Source of the DNA: Chryseobacterium cucumeris | Lineage (GTDB): Bacteria > Bacteroidota > Bacteroidia > Flavobacteriales > Weeksellaceae | Length of the DNA stretch: 64,000 nt | NCBI RefSeq assembly: GCF_016775705.1 | Contig: NZ_CP068760.1 | Coordinates: 3,782,001-3,846,000 of the forward strand | Direction: 5' to 3' | Shown: positions 54,753 to 63,189 of the stretch, piece after piece | Numbering within the stretch: the stretch's first letter is position 1 | How the letters are laid out: each line of letters starts with the position of its first letter | Notes under the pieces: model-generated | Seen by the model: only the letters and a program-made list of their open reading frames with translations | Told to the model about the DNA's origin: nothing | The model's database searches: none | Translations under genes and position numbers: made by a program

Positions 54753-55160
54753 ATGAAAAAACAAGACCTGCCTCAAGACGAAAGTAACCTGAAATCCGCC
54801 AACATGACTGAAGTTCTGTATGTGACGGATGAGAACGACAACTACACGACAGCAAACAGCACCGGCTGGGATGCCAAGAAAGCTGCTCTGGATGAATCTA
54901 TGGAACTTATTTATGAGAGAATTGAGGAAGCAAAACAAAATGTGGCCAATAATACAGCAAGTCCCATTGTTTATTTTATGGAACTGAACAAAATGGATAT
55001 TGGCGTTCTGGCTTCATATGTAGGAATGTGGCAATGGAGAGTAAAAAGACATTTTAAACCCAAAATATTCAAAACACTAAGCGAAAATGCACTGAAAAAA
55101 TATGCCGATGCATTCGGAATTTCAGTGGATGAATTAAAAAACTTCGATGGAAATAAATGA
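54753..55160 (+). CDS. Helix-turn-helix-like protein of the flexirubin locus
   Basis: 135 residues. The N-terminal ~70 residues are acidic and unlike anything I recognise. The C-terminal part (MDIGVLASYVGMW, KRHFKPKIFKTLSE, ALKKYADAFGISVDELKNF) has the rhythm of a Cro/C1-type HTH, especially the final LKKYADAFGISVDEL helix pair. It opens the second transcription unit of the pigment locus, 38-59 bp before the BtrH-domain gene. It could regulate the locus or bind a protein partner. DNA binding is inferred only. Confidence 0.75.
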   Translation: MKKQDLPQDESNLKSANMTEVLYVTDENDNYTTANSTGWDAKKAALDESMELIYERIEEAKQNVANNTASPIVYFMELNKMDIGVLASYVGMWQWRVKRHFKPKIFKTLSENALKKYADAFGISVDELKNFDGNK

Positions 55161-55218
55161 AACAAGGCTCAATATAATGCCTGGTATCATTTGACCAATG
55201 AAAAGATACAATCAGCAA

Positions 55219-56214
55219 ATGAAATTAAACTTTGAACACCATCAGACTGCGCATTGCGAAAACGGTGTTGCTTCTAATCTACTGCTTAACAAAGGACTGA
55301 AACTAAGCGAACCTATGATCTTCGGGATCGGTTCAGGACTGTTTTTTGTCTATCTCCCTTTTCTGAAGGTGAATTTTGCTCCGGGCTTCAGCTATCGTCC
55401 AATGCCGGGTGCTATTTTCAGTAAAGCAGCCAAAAGATTAGGAATTAAAATCAAAAGAGAAAAATTCTCAAATCCTCAGGATGCCCAAAAAGCGCTTGAA
55501 AGAAATCTGGAACAAAATATCCCTACAGGACTTCAGGTGGGCGTTTTCAACCTTACTTATTTTCCTGAAGAATACAAATTTCACTTCAATGCTCACAACC
55601 TTGTAGTGTATGGAAAAGAAGACGGAAAATTCCTGATCAGTGATCCTGTAATGGATTATACCACTTCCCTTTCTGAAGCAGAACTGGAAAAAGTAAGATA
55701 CGCAAAAGGGGCACTTCCTCCGAAAGGACACATGTACTACCCTGTTTATGTTCCGGAAAATGTGAATCTTGAAGAGGCCATCAAAAAAGGAATCAAAGAT
55801 ACCTGTAAAAATATGCTGGCGCCTGTACCACTTATTGGGGTAAAAGCCATGAGATGGGTAGCCAGAAGCATCCCGAAATGGGCAGAAAAGAAAGGTACAA
55901 AAGTGACCAACCATTATTTGGGACAGCTGATCAGAATGCAGGAAGAAATTGGAACCGGAGGCGGAGGCTTCAGGTTTATCTATGGTGCATTTCTTCAGGA
56001 AGCGGCTGTTATTCTTAAAAATGATGAGCTAAAGGAATTATCAAAAGAAATAACCTCTATCGGTGACCTTTGGAGAGATTTTGCCGTTGATATTGCCAGA
56101 GTGTATAAAAACAGAAACTCGAAAAGCAATATTTACAATGAACTTTCAAAAACAATGCTGCATATTGCAGACCTGGAAGAAGCTTTCTATAAAAAACTGA
56201 GAAAAGCGATCTGA
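55219..56214 (+). CDS. BtrH N-terminal-domain protein
   Basis: 331 residues from the ATG at 55219 (MKLNFEHHQTAHCENGVASNLL). An ATG seven codons earlier (55198) is an alternative. The N-terminus matches the BtrH domain, a Cys-protease-like acyltransferase fold that in butirosin synthesis transfers an acyl group from an acyl carrier protein to an acceptor. The conserved Cys is in AHCENG, and His in FHFNAHNLVVYG with Asp in LISDPV complete a likely triad. In this locus it may transfer the polyene acyl chain, for example the ester bond to the dialkylresorcinol. That is inference. It ends 1 bp before the ABC ATPase gene. Confidence 0.85.
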   Translation: MKLNFEHHQTAHCENGVASNLLLNKGLKLSEPMIFGIGSGLFFVYLPFLKVNFAPGFSYRPMPGAIFSKAAKRLGIKIKREKFSNPQDAQKALERNLEQNIPTGLQVGVFNLTYFPEEYKFHFNAHNLVVYGKEDGKFLISDPVMDYTTSLSEAELEKVRYAKGALPPKGHMYYPVYVPENVNLEEAIKKGIKDTCKNMLAPVPLIGVKAMRWVARSIPKWAEKKGTKVTNHYLGQLIRMQEEIGTGGGGFRFIYGAFLQEAAVILKNDELKELSKEITSIGDLWRDFAVDIARVYKNRNSKSNIYNELSKTMLHIADLEEAFYKKLRKAI

Positions 56215-56215
56215 T

Positions 56216-56974
56216 ATGGCGGAAAATATGATTGAAATTAAAAACTTATACAAAAAATACAAAAATTCTGATGAGTTTTCTGTAAATGATATTTCTTTGA
56301 GCATCAGTAAAAATGAAATCTATGGAATTCTCGGGCCCAACGGAGCCGGGAAAACAACGCTGATTTCCATGCTTTCAGGATTAATCAAACCTACTTCAGG
56401 ACATTTCACCATTAACGGTTTATCTCCCCAGAAGGATGGGTTCAAAATAAGACAGATTATCGGAATTGTTCCCCAGGAATATGCCTTATATCCTACGCTT
56501 ACCGCCAAAGAAAATCTTATGTTTTTCGGAAGTCTTTATGGTTTAAAGCACAACCAGCTTAAAAAAGCCATTGACGAATCCCTTGAAATCATGGGGCTTT
56601 CAAAATTTGCCAACAAGCAGGTAGGCCAGTTTTCAGGAGGGATGAAACGCCGCTGCAACCTCATCGCCGGAACGCTTCACAATCCTAAAGTTTTATTCCT
56701 GGACGAACCTACGGTAGGAGTAGATGTTCAGTCTAAAAAAGCAATTATTGATTATCTTTTAGATTTAAATAAACAGGGAACGTGCATTATTTATACTTCC
56801 CATCACCTTTCTGAGGCTGAAGAATTCTGTACAAAAATTGCCATCATCGATCATGGAAAAATTCATGCTGTAGGAACCCCTGAAGAACTTGTTTCACAGA
56901 TTGCCAATGCCGAAAACCTTGAAGACGTTTTCATTTCATTAACCGGAAAAGAATTAAGAGATGTTGTTGTATAA
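56216..56974 (+). CDS. ABC transporter ATP-binding protein
   Basis: 252 residues. Walker A GPNGAGKTT, Q-loop VPQEYALYP, signature FSGGMKRR, Walker B VLFLDEPTVG and the switch His in TSHHLSEAEE. It belongs to the DrrA/ABC-2-type export subfamily. It overlaps the permease gene by 14 bp, so they form one exporter, probably for the pigment or a precursor. Confidence 0.95.
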   Translation: MAENMIEIKNLYKKYKNSDEFSVNDISLSISKNEIYGILGPNGAGKTTLISMLSGLIKPTSGHFTINGLSPQKDGFKIRQIIGIVPQEYALYPTLTAKENLMFFGSLYGLKHNQLKKAIDESLEIMGLSKFANKQVGQFSGGMKRRCNLIAGTLHNPKVLFLDEPTVGVDVQSKKAIIDYLLDLNKQGTCIIYTSHHLSEAEEFCTKIAIIDHGKIHAVGTPEELVSQIANAENLEDVFISLTGKELRDVVV

Positions 56975-58229
56975 ACTGTGGAGAAGTTTTATTAAGGAAA
57001 TTCTTCTGCTGAAAAGAGACATCGGAGGAATTGTCATCATCTTTGTGATGCCTTTGCTTTTGATTGTCACCATTACCCTTATTCAGGATTCTACCTTTAA
57101 AAACCTTGAAGGATCAAAGATTCCTATTATCTTTATTGATCAGGACAAATCTGAAGTTTCAAAAAATATAAAAGCAGAACTGGAAAACAGCAAAACATTC
57201 CAGCTGCTGACCAACTTCAATGAAAAATCTGCTCAGGAGGCTGTTTTTTCCGGAGATTATCAGATGGCGATTGTCATTCCTGAAAATTTAACGAAAGATT
57301 TAAATTCCAATATTGATTCGAAAGTTCAGACCATTGTAAGTTCATTCGGGCTGGAAGGAGATTCTGCAAAAGTAAAAACAGCAGTTCCCAAAGCCAAAGA
57401 AATTCATTTGTACTTTGACCCTGCTACCAATGTGGGCTTCAAAAATTCGGTGATGAATTCTGTCAACAAAATGGTTTTTGAAATTGAAAATAAAAAGATT
57501 TACAAAGCCTTCCAGGATCAGCTGGGAACAACGGAAAATCTTGACGAAAATAAAAACCTGATCAGCTTTAAAGAAATCACTCCCAAAAAAGGAGCAATGG
57601 ATGTCATGCCAAATTCCGTTCAACACAACGTTCCTGCATGGACACTTTTTGCGATCTTCTTTATTGTTGTCCCTTTATCCATCAATCTGGTAAAAGAAAA
57701 AAGCCAGGGAACAAGTGTAAGAGCAAGAATAAGCCCTACTCCTTATTTTGTCCATATTTTAGGAAAAACATTTACCTATCTTATCATCTGCCTTATTCAG
57801 TTTTTACTGATGGTTGCCGTAGGAATTTACCTTTTCCCTTATATGGATCTTCCGGCTTTTGATGTATCCGGAAAAATGTTCCAGCTTCTGACAGTAACAC
57901 TGTTTGCAGGACTGGCAGCTATTGGATTTGGAGTTTTATTGGGAACTATAGCCGATACACAGGAACAATCTGCTCCATTTGGGGCGACTTCTGTAGTGGT
58001 TCTGGCAGCCATTGGCGGAATCTGGGTACCTGTATTTCTGATGCCGGAATTCATGCAGACCGTAGCGAAATTCTCTCCTATGAACTGGGGACTGAATGCT
58101 TATTATGATATTATTTTAAGGAACAGCGGAATTGGTGGGATTGCCAAAGAACTGGTTTTCCTCTTCTTATTCTATATTGCCACCGTAGCTATTTCTATTT
58201 TTTACGAAAAAAAACAAAATGCAGTCTAA
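56961..58229 (+). CDS. ABC-2-type transporter permease
   Basis: 422 residues. TM1 near 20-40 (IVIIFVMPLLLIVTITLI), a large extracytoplasmic domain (~45-220), then five TM helices in the C-terminal half (WTLFAIFFIVVPLSINLV; FTYLIICLIQFLLMVAVGIYLF; GLAAIGFGVLLGTIAD). This is the usual ABC2_membrane_3 layout. It pairs with the preceding ATPase and overlaps the following thioesterase gene by 11 bp. Confidence 0.93.
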   Translation: MLLYKLWRSFIKEILLLKRDIGGIVIIFVMPLLLIVTITLIQDSTFKNLEGSKIPIIFIDQDKSEVSKNIKAELENSKTFQLLTNFNEKSAQEAVFSGDYQMAIVIPENLTKDLNSNIDSKVQTIVSSFGLEGDSAKVKTAVPKAKEIHLYFDPATNVGFKNSVMNSVNKMVFEIENKKIYKAFQDQLGTTENLDENKNLISFKEITPKKGAMDVMPNSVQHNVPAWTLFAIFFIVVPLSINLVKEKSQGTSVRARISPTPYFVHILGKTFTYLIICLIQFLLMVAVGIYLFPYMDLPAFDVSGKMFQLLTVTLFAGLAAIGFGVLLGTIADTQEQSAPFGATSVVVLAAIGGIWVPVFLMPEFMQTVAKFSPMNWGLNAYYDIILRNSGIGGIAKELVFLFLFYIATVAISIFYEKKQNAV

Positions 58230-58647
58230 AGAAAATATATTAACCTGTACCGAAGAAGTAAGAGTACGCTTCAATGAAACAGATCCGCTGGGCATTGTCT
58301 GGCATGGGCATTATATCGTGTATTTTGAAGACGGAAGAGAAGCTTTCGGTCGTCTGCATGGTCTTACCTATCTTGATATTCAGAATGCAGGATTTGTAAC
58401 ACCGATCGTAAAAAGTACCTGTGAGCATTTTCTTCCTTTAAAGTATGGAGAAACATTCAGAATTGTGACCACTTTTATTAATTCTGTATCTGCCAAACTT
58501 ATTTACAGATATGAGCTTTTCAATCAGGAAGATCAACTGGTATGCAGCGGAGAAACCATTCAGGTATTCCTCGACAGCAATGGAAGCTTATGCCTGTATA
58601 ATCCGGAATTTTTTCAAAACTGGAAAGATAAAATGGGATTATCATGA
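58219..58647 (+). CDS. Acyl thioesterase, 4HBT/YbgC-like, of the flexirubin locus
   Basis: 142 residues with RFNETDPLGIVWHGHYIVYFEDGRE, which contains the catalytic Asp of the 4HBT family, and a hotdog core (FLPLKYGETFRIVTTF). It probably releases or edits acyl-ACP intermediates. It overlaps both neighbours (11 bp and 4 bp, ATGA), so it is part of a tightly coupled operon. Confidence 0.9.
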   Translation: MQSKENILTCTEEVRVRFNETDPLGIVWHGHYIVYFEDGREAFGRLHGLTYLDIQNAGFVTPIVKSTCEHFLPLKYGETFRIVTTFINSVSAKLIYRYELFNQEDQLVCSGETIQVFLDSNGSLCLYNPEFFQNWKDKMGLS

Positions 58648-59810
58648 AGAAGGAAATTTATATCACAGATTACAATTGTGTAACTCCTTTGGGTTTCAAT
58701 GTTGATTCCAACTGGAACGCTCTGTTAGAAGGACAGTCGGGAGTTGCTTTACATAAAATTATAGACAATCAGGATGCTTTTTATGCTTCTATGATTGATT
58801 CTGAAAAACTGAATGAAGAGTTCAACAGATTCTTTGCTCAGCATACAAATGATTTCACAAGACTGGAAAAAATGCTTCTTTTAAGCTTACAGCCACTTGT
58901 TGAAAAACGTACTGTATCAGAAGATACCGCTTTTATCCTTTCCACAACAAAAGGAAATATCAGCCAGTTAAAAAATCAGTCCGAATTACCGGAAGGTGTT
59001 TATTTATCAAAATTAGCAGAAAAAATTGCTGCTTTTTTTGGATTTAAAACAAAACCGATCATCGTTTCCAATGCCTGCGTTTCAGGAGTAATGGCGATTT
59101 CTGTTGCTAAAAACATGATTCAGGCAGGAAAATACAAAGATGCTTTTGTGATTGCCGGTGATGAGCTTTCTGAATTTGTTATTTCGGGATTCAACTCATT
59201 TCAGGCCATTGGTTCAGGACCTTGCCAACCATATGATAAAAACAGAGACGGAATCAATATCGGTGAAGCAGCAGCAGCTGTTTATATCACCTCATGTCAT
59301 TGCGAGGAACAAAGTGACGAAGCAATCTCACAAAACGAGAAATTCAGATTTAAAGTACTGGGAGATTCAGCAGTCAATGATGCCAATCATATTTCCGGTC
59401 CTTCAAGAACAGGTGACGGTTTATATGCCAGTATCAAAAATGCCATGACTGAAGCGAAGGTTTCTCCGGAACAAATTGATTTTATTTCTGCCCATGGAAC
59501 GGCCACTTTATATAACGACGAAATGGAAGCCATTGCCTTCAACAGAATGGATCTTCAGCATATTCCGCTCAACAGTATGAAAGGCTATTACGGACATTGC
59601 CTGGGTGCCTCCGGTCTTTTGGAAAGCATTATCTCTATGGAAAGTGCTCTTCACAGCATTTTGATTCCTTCAAAGAATTTTAAAGAAATGGGAGTAACCC
59701 AACCTTTGAATATCATCAAGGAAAATCAAACTGCAGACATTAAATATATTCTGAAGACCGCTTCTGGATTTGGAGGATGTAATGCAGCTGTTGTGCTGGA
59801 AAAATGTTAA
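58644..59810 (+). CDS. β-ketoacyl-ACP synthase (KAS II-like) with an in-frame repeat insertion
   Basis: 388 residues. Active-site Cys145 in SNACVSGV, first His in SAHGTAT and second His in [10 protein letters not shown] make a complete C-H-H triad. Between [11 protein letters not shown] and NEKFRFKV lies [14 protein letters not shown], the translation of an interspersed repeat at 59296-59330 inserted in frame (~residues 218-231), in a surface loop position. The enzyme remains in frame to the end and is probably functional. It extends or starts the polyene chain and overlaps the thioesterase gene by 4 bp. Confidence 0.9.
   Translation: MKKEIYITDYNCVTPLGFNVDSNWNALLEGQSGVALHKIIDNQDAFYASMIDSEKLNEEFNRFFAQHTNDFTRLEKMLLLSLQPLVEKRTVSEDTAFILSTTKGNISQLKNQSELPEGVYLSKLAEKIAAFFGFKTKPIIVSNACVSGVMAISVAKNMIQAGKYKDAFVIAGDELSEFVISGFNSFQAIGSGPCQPYDKNRDGINIGEAAAAVYITSCHCEEQSDEAISQNEKFRFKVLGDSAVNDANHISGPSRTGDGLYASIKNAMTEAKVSPEQIDFISAHGTATLYNDEMEAIAFNRMDLQHIPLNSMKGYYGHCLGASGLLESIISMESALHSILIPSKNFKEMGVTQPLNIIKENQTADIKYILKTASGFGGCNAAVVLEKC
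59296..59330 (+). repeat. Interspersed repeat inserted in a ketosynthase gene
   Basis: gtcattgcgaggaacaaagt gacgaagcaatctca is a copy of a palindrome-like dispersed repeat. I recall near-identical copies, encoding CHCEE(R/Q)SDEAI when read in this frame, in many Bacteroidota genomes. Its ends (attgc ... gcaat) are inverted. It added about 12-14 codons without breaking the frame. Confidence 0.75.
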
Positions 59811-59820
59811 ACTGAAAGTG

Positions 59821-60360
59821 ATGAAGAAAATAAATACCTGTACCGTAGAACATTCAAAAATAACCGTTGACGGAAATCTTATTTTTGAAAGCCCAAGCGA
59901 AACCTTTCAGGAGTTTGCCAAAGAAGCCTATAAAAGTTTAGACCTCAGCTATCCAAAGTTTCATAAAATGGATCATTTGAGTAAACTGGCTTTTCTTGCC
60001 GCTGAAACCATTTTGAAAGATGAAGATCACAGCAGAACAGCTATTGTTTTTTCCAACAGATCTTCCAGTCTGGATACCGATTTCAAATATCAGGAAAGCA
60101 TCAACAATCAGGATAACTTCTATCCAAGTCCGGCTGTTTTTGTGTATACTTTACCTAATATCTGTGTAGGAGAAATCAGCATTAAACACAAGATGCAGAC
60201 AGAAAATGCTTTTTTTGTGCTGGATGATTTTGATGAAGAATTTTTGAATGATTATTCTGAACAGATTCTTCTATCCGGAAAAGCCGACAAAGTATTGTGT
60301 GGCTGGGTGGAATTGTATCAGGAAAATTACAAAGCTTTTGTATATTTGCTAACCTTATAA
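59821..60360 (+). CDS. Truncated ketosynthase-like protein, probably non-catalytic
   Basis: 179 residues from the ATG at 59821. Longer in-frame readings start inside the preceding gene. The pattern ([52 protein letters not shown]) matches only the N-terminal half of a β-ketoacyl synthase. The active-site Cys motif is replaced, there being no CSS or CVSG-type nucleophile, and both catalytic His are absent because the C-terminal half is missing. Small proteins of this type appear in flexirubin and aryl polyene loci. It may be a scaffold or interaction subunit. Confidence 0.75.
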   Translation: MKKINTCTVEHSKITVDGNLIFESPSETFQEFAKEAYKSLDLSYPKFHKMDHLSKLAFLAAETILKDEDHSRTAIVFSNRSSSLDTDFKYQESINNQDNFYPSPAVFVYTLPNICVGEISIKHKMQTENAFFVLDDFDEEFLNDYSEQILLSGKADKVLCGWVELYQENYKAFVYLLTL

Positions 60361-60435
60361 AAATGTAACAATATAACAGTGCAATGATGTAATGATCTTT
60401 ATGATATGCTGAAGCACTGATAAACCAACTGAATT
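60361..60435. repeat. Short degenerate repeat before the acyl carrier protein gene
   Basis: aatgtaacaatataacagtgcaatg is a series of imperfect (t)taacaatg units. The same series is found on the other side of the acyl carrier protein gene. Confidence 0.5.
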
Positions 60436-60693
60436 ATGGAAAACTTAAAAACAGAATTGAAACACAAAATTATCGAAGTTCTTAACCTTGAAGATGTATC
60501 TGTAGAAGAAATCAAAGATACTGATCCATTGTTCGGAGGTGGATTAGGATTAGATTCTATCGACGCTCTGGAACTGATTGTTCTTCTTGATAAAGACTAT
60601 GGAATAAAATTAGCTGATCCTAAAAAAGGAAAAGAGATTTTCCAATCTATCGATACGATGGCAAAATTCATCGAGGACAACAGAACAAAATAA
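60436..60693 (+). CDS. Acyl carrier protein
   Basis: 85 residues, acidic, helical. GLGLDSIDALELIVLL has the phosphopantetheine-attachment Ser at 41. This would carry the growing polyene chain of the pigment. It is flanked on both sides by ~75-85-bp repeat-containing spacers, unlike the overlapping genes around it. Its similarity is to dedicated pigment-cluster ACPs rather than to the primary fatty acid ACP. Confidence 0.92.
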   Translation: MENLKTELKHKIIEVLNLEDVSVEEIKDTDPLFGGGLGLDSIDALELIVLLDKDYGIKLADPKKGKEIFQSIDTMAKFIEDNRTK

Positions 60694-60776
60694 ATTAATA
60701 TAACAATCTAACAGTGTAACAATGTAGCAATTATTGGTAAATATTCGATTGATACATTGTTACATTATTGAATACC
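60694..60776. repeat. Repeat spacer after the acyl carrier protein gene
   Basis: aatataacaatctaacagtg and taacaatgtagcaatt repeats, plus the inverted form acattgttacattattg, so the spacer can fold (aatgtagcaat / attgttacatt). It is related to the spacer at 60361. Confidence 0.55.
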
Positions 60777-61976
60777 ATGAGTCAAAAAATTGCCATAACG
60801 GGAATGGGCATCATTTCCTCCATCGGAAACAATGTGGAGGAAAATTTTATTTCATTGCAATCCGGAAAACATGGAATTTCAGATATCGAAATGTTTGAAA
60901 CCCGTCATGCCGGAGCCATTAAAACAGGTGAAATAAAATTATCCAATGAAGAACTTGTACAACAGCTTCAGCTTGATGAAGACAATAATGTAACAAGAAC
61001 TTCTTTATTGGGAATGATCGCTGCGAAGGAAGCTGTAGAAAGTGCAGGAATTTCAGATATCAATGGTTACAGAACCGGACTGATCTCTTCTACCAGTGTA
61101 GGAGGAATGGATATCACTGAAAAATACTTCTACTCTTACGAAGACTTCCCTGAAAAGCAAAAATATATTGACGCTCATGATGCCGGGAATTCCTCATTGG
61201 CTATTGCCGGTTATCTGGGATTAAAGGGCATGGTTTCTACCATCAGTACAGCCTGTTCATCAGCAGCCAATGCGATTATGATGGGCGCTAAACTGATTAA
61301 AAACGGAGTTTTGGACCGTGTGATTGTCGGAGGAACAGATTCTCTTTCAAAATTTACTTTGAATGGGTTCAATACGCTGATGATTCTTACGGATTCTTAC
61401 AACACTCCTTTTGACAACAACAGAAAAGGACTGAATCTTGGGGAAGCTGCCGCTTTCTTAGTCCTTGAATCTGAAGAAATGGTCAAAAAAGAAAACAAAA
61501 AGGTTCTGGCTTATCTTTCCGGATATGGAAATGCCAATGATGCACACCATCAGACGGCATCTTCAGAAAACGGGCAGGGTGCATTTTTAGCGATGCAGCA
61601 AGCTCTGAAAATCTCCGGATTGGAAAAAGAAAATATAGATTATATCAACGTTCACGGAACGGCTACTCCCAATAACGATTTATCTGAGGGAATTGCCATG
61701 ATCAGAATATTCGGGGAAAATCAGGTGCCTGAGTTCAGCTCCACAAAAGCATTTACAGGACATACTTTAGCTGCTGCTGCAGGAATTGAAGCCGTATTTT
61801 CAATTCTAGCCATGCAAAACAGCGTGATTTTCCCGAACCTGAATTTTAAAACAAAAATGGAAGAGTTTGACCTTACTCCTGTTACCGAATTGAAAGAGAA
61901 AAACATCAATCATGTGCTTTCCAATTCATTTGGATTTGGAGGAAACTGTTCCACCTTAATTTTCTCAAAATCATGA
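60777..61976 (+). CDS. β-ketoacyl-ACP synthase, KSα-type
   Basis: 399 residues from the ATG at 60777. An in-frame TTG nine bases earlier is rejected. Cys160 in STACSSAANA, His293 in NVHGTATPNND and His329 in TGHTLAAAAG make the complete KAS I/II triad. It extends the polyene chain. It overlaps the next, Cys-less, ketosynthase by 4 bp (ATGA), the arrangement expected for a KS/chain-length-factor heterodimer as in type II polyketide and aryl polyene systems. Confidence 0.93.
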   Translation: MSQKIAITGMGIISSIGNNVEENFISLQSGKHGISDIEMFETRHAGAIKTGEIKLSNEELVQQLQLDEDNNVTRTSLLGMIAAKEAVESAGISDINGYRTGLISSTSVGGMDITEKYFYSYEDFPEKQKYIDAHDAGNSSLAIAGYLGLKGMVSTISTACSSAANAIMMGAKLIKNGVLDRVIVGGTDSLSKFTLNGFNTLMILTDSYNTPFDNNRKGLNLGEAAAFLVLESEEMVKKENKKVLAYLSGYGNANDAHHQTASSENGQGAFLAMQQALKISGLEKENIDYINVHGTATPNNDLSEGIAMIRIFGENQVPEFSSTKAFTGHTLAAAAGIEAVFSILAMQNSVIFPNLNFKTKMEEFDLTPVTELKEKNINHVLSNSFGFGGNCSTLIFSKS

Positions 61977-63034
61977 GTGCAGTATACATCAACAGTGCAT
62001 CCTGTATCTCGGTTCAGGACACTTTAAACGAAAATATTCTTCAGAACCTTGCTCCTGGAAATTCTTCAAACATCATTAAAGCGATAGAACCTAATTACAA
62101 AGAGTTCATTCCGCCTGCGATGATCAGAAGAATGTCTAAAACCGTAAAAATGAGCTCCGTAGCATCTCACTACGCATTGAAGGAAGCTGAAATTGAAAAA
62201 CCGGATGCTATCATTGTAGGAACCGGAATGGGCTGCTCTCAGGATTCTGAAAAGTTCCTAAAAAATGTGATTGATAATCATGAAGAGTTTCTTACGCCTA
62301 CCTTTTTCATCCAGTCTACCCATAATACGGTAGCAGGACAGATTGCTCTGGGATTACAGTGTCATGCTTACAACTTCACGTATGTAAATACTTCTTCTTC
62401 ACTGGAGTTTTCGTTACTGGACGCTCAGCTTCAGATCAATGACGGAGAAGCAGAAAATGTTCTGGTAGGTTCTACAGACGAACAGACGGACAGAACCATG
62501 GAACTTTACTGCTTAAATAATACGATCAAAAAAGAAGCAGATCTTCCTGCAGATTATTTGAATTCTAATACCAATGGCGTAATCTGGGGCGAAGGAGCCA
62601 GCTTTTTTGTAATTGGAAAAGATAAGACCGAAAACTCTTACGCTAAGCTTAAGAATATCCAGATCAGCAACAAGGTTGAATTGAATGAAGTAAAGGATTT
62701 TATCCAGAATTTCCTGGTTCAAAACAATCTTTCCACTCATGATATTGATGCGGTTATTTTAGGATTCAGTGGAGATGCACAATCAGATATGTATTATACA
62801 AAAGCAATGGAACTGTTTCCTGATTCAGCACAGCTGTATTACAAACATCTGAGTGGAGAATTTAATACGGCAAGCGGGTTTTCCACCTTTATGGCCTGTC
62901 ATATCCTGAAGGAACAGCAGATTCCGGAAGTAATGATGATCAATGCAGAAAAAAAGGAAAGTATAAAGAATATACTTCTTTACAACCATCTGGCGGGTGA
63001 TGATCACAGCCTGGTGTTATTGGAAAAGGCATAA
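61973..63034 (+). CDS. Chain-length-factor-like ketosynthase homologue
   Basis: 353 residues of thiolase fold. The nucleophile position is Ser142 in VNTSSSLEFS, where the partner has Cys. The first catalytic His is replaced by Phe in ILGFSGDAQ. A His remains in YYKHLSGEFNTASG. It therefore should not condense on its own and most likely pairs with the preceding KS to set chain length. The 4-bp overlap supports equal expression. The call is by residue loss and context. Confidence 0.85.
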   Translation: MSAVYINSASCISVQDTLNENILQNLAPGNSSNIIKAIEPNYKEFIPPAMIRRMSKTVKMSSVASHYALKEAEIEKPDAIIVGTGMGCSQDSEKFLKNVIDNHEEFLTPTFFIQSTHNTVAGQIALGLQCHAYNFTYVNTSSSLEFSLLDAQLQINDGEAENVLVGSTDEQTDRTMELYCLNNTIKKEADLPADYLNSNTNGVIWGEGASFFVIGKDKTENSYAKLKNIQISNKVELNEVKDFIQNFLVQNNLSTHDIDAVILGFSGDAQSDMYYTKAMELFPDSAQLYYKHLSGEFNTASGFSTFMACHILKEQQIPEVMMINAEKKESIKNILLYNHLAGDDHSLVLLEKA

Positions 63035-63063
63035 TTGTTGAAATTGAAAATTATACGGTCTAT

Positions 63064-63140
63064 TTGTCCTTCAGAGCGAAACGCAGTGAAGCGTGGAATC
63101 TAAATTAGAAATTAGTCTGGACTCCTACGGAGTGACAATG
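63064..63140. repeat. Intergenic repeat
   Basis: gtccttcagagcgaaacgcag, then tgaagcgtggaatcta and ctacggagtgacaatg, resemble a dispersed 'G-T-C-A-TT..GAGCG.A.CG.AGTG.A' element that is usual in Chryseobacterium intergenic regions. The inverted ends are imperfect. It fills the gap before the deacetylase gene. Confidence 0.5.
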
Positions 63141-63189
63141 GTATACAATAAATATTACGACTATAAAACTTGTAATAAAACAATCAGCA

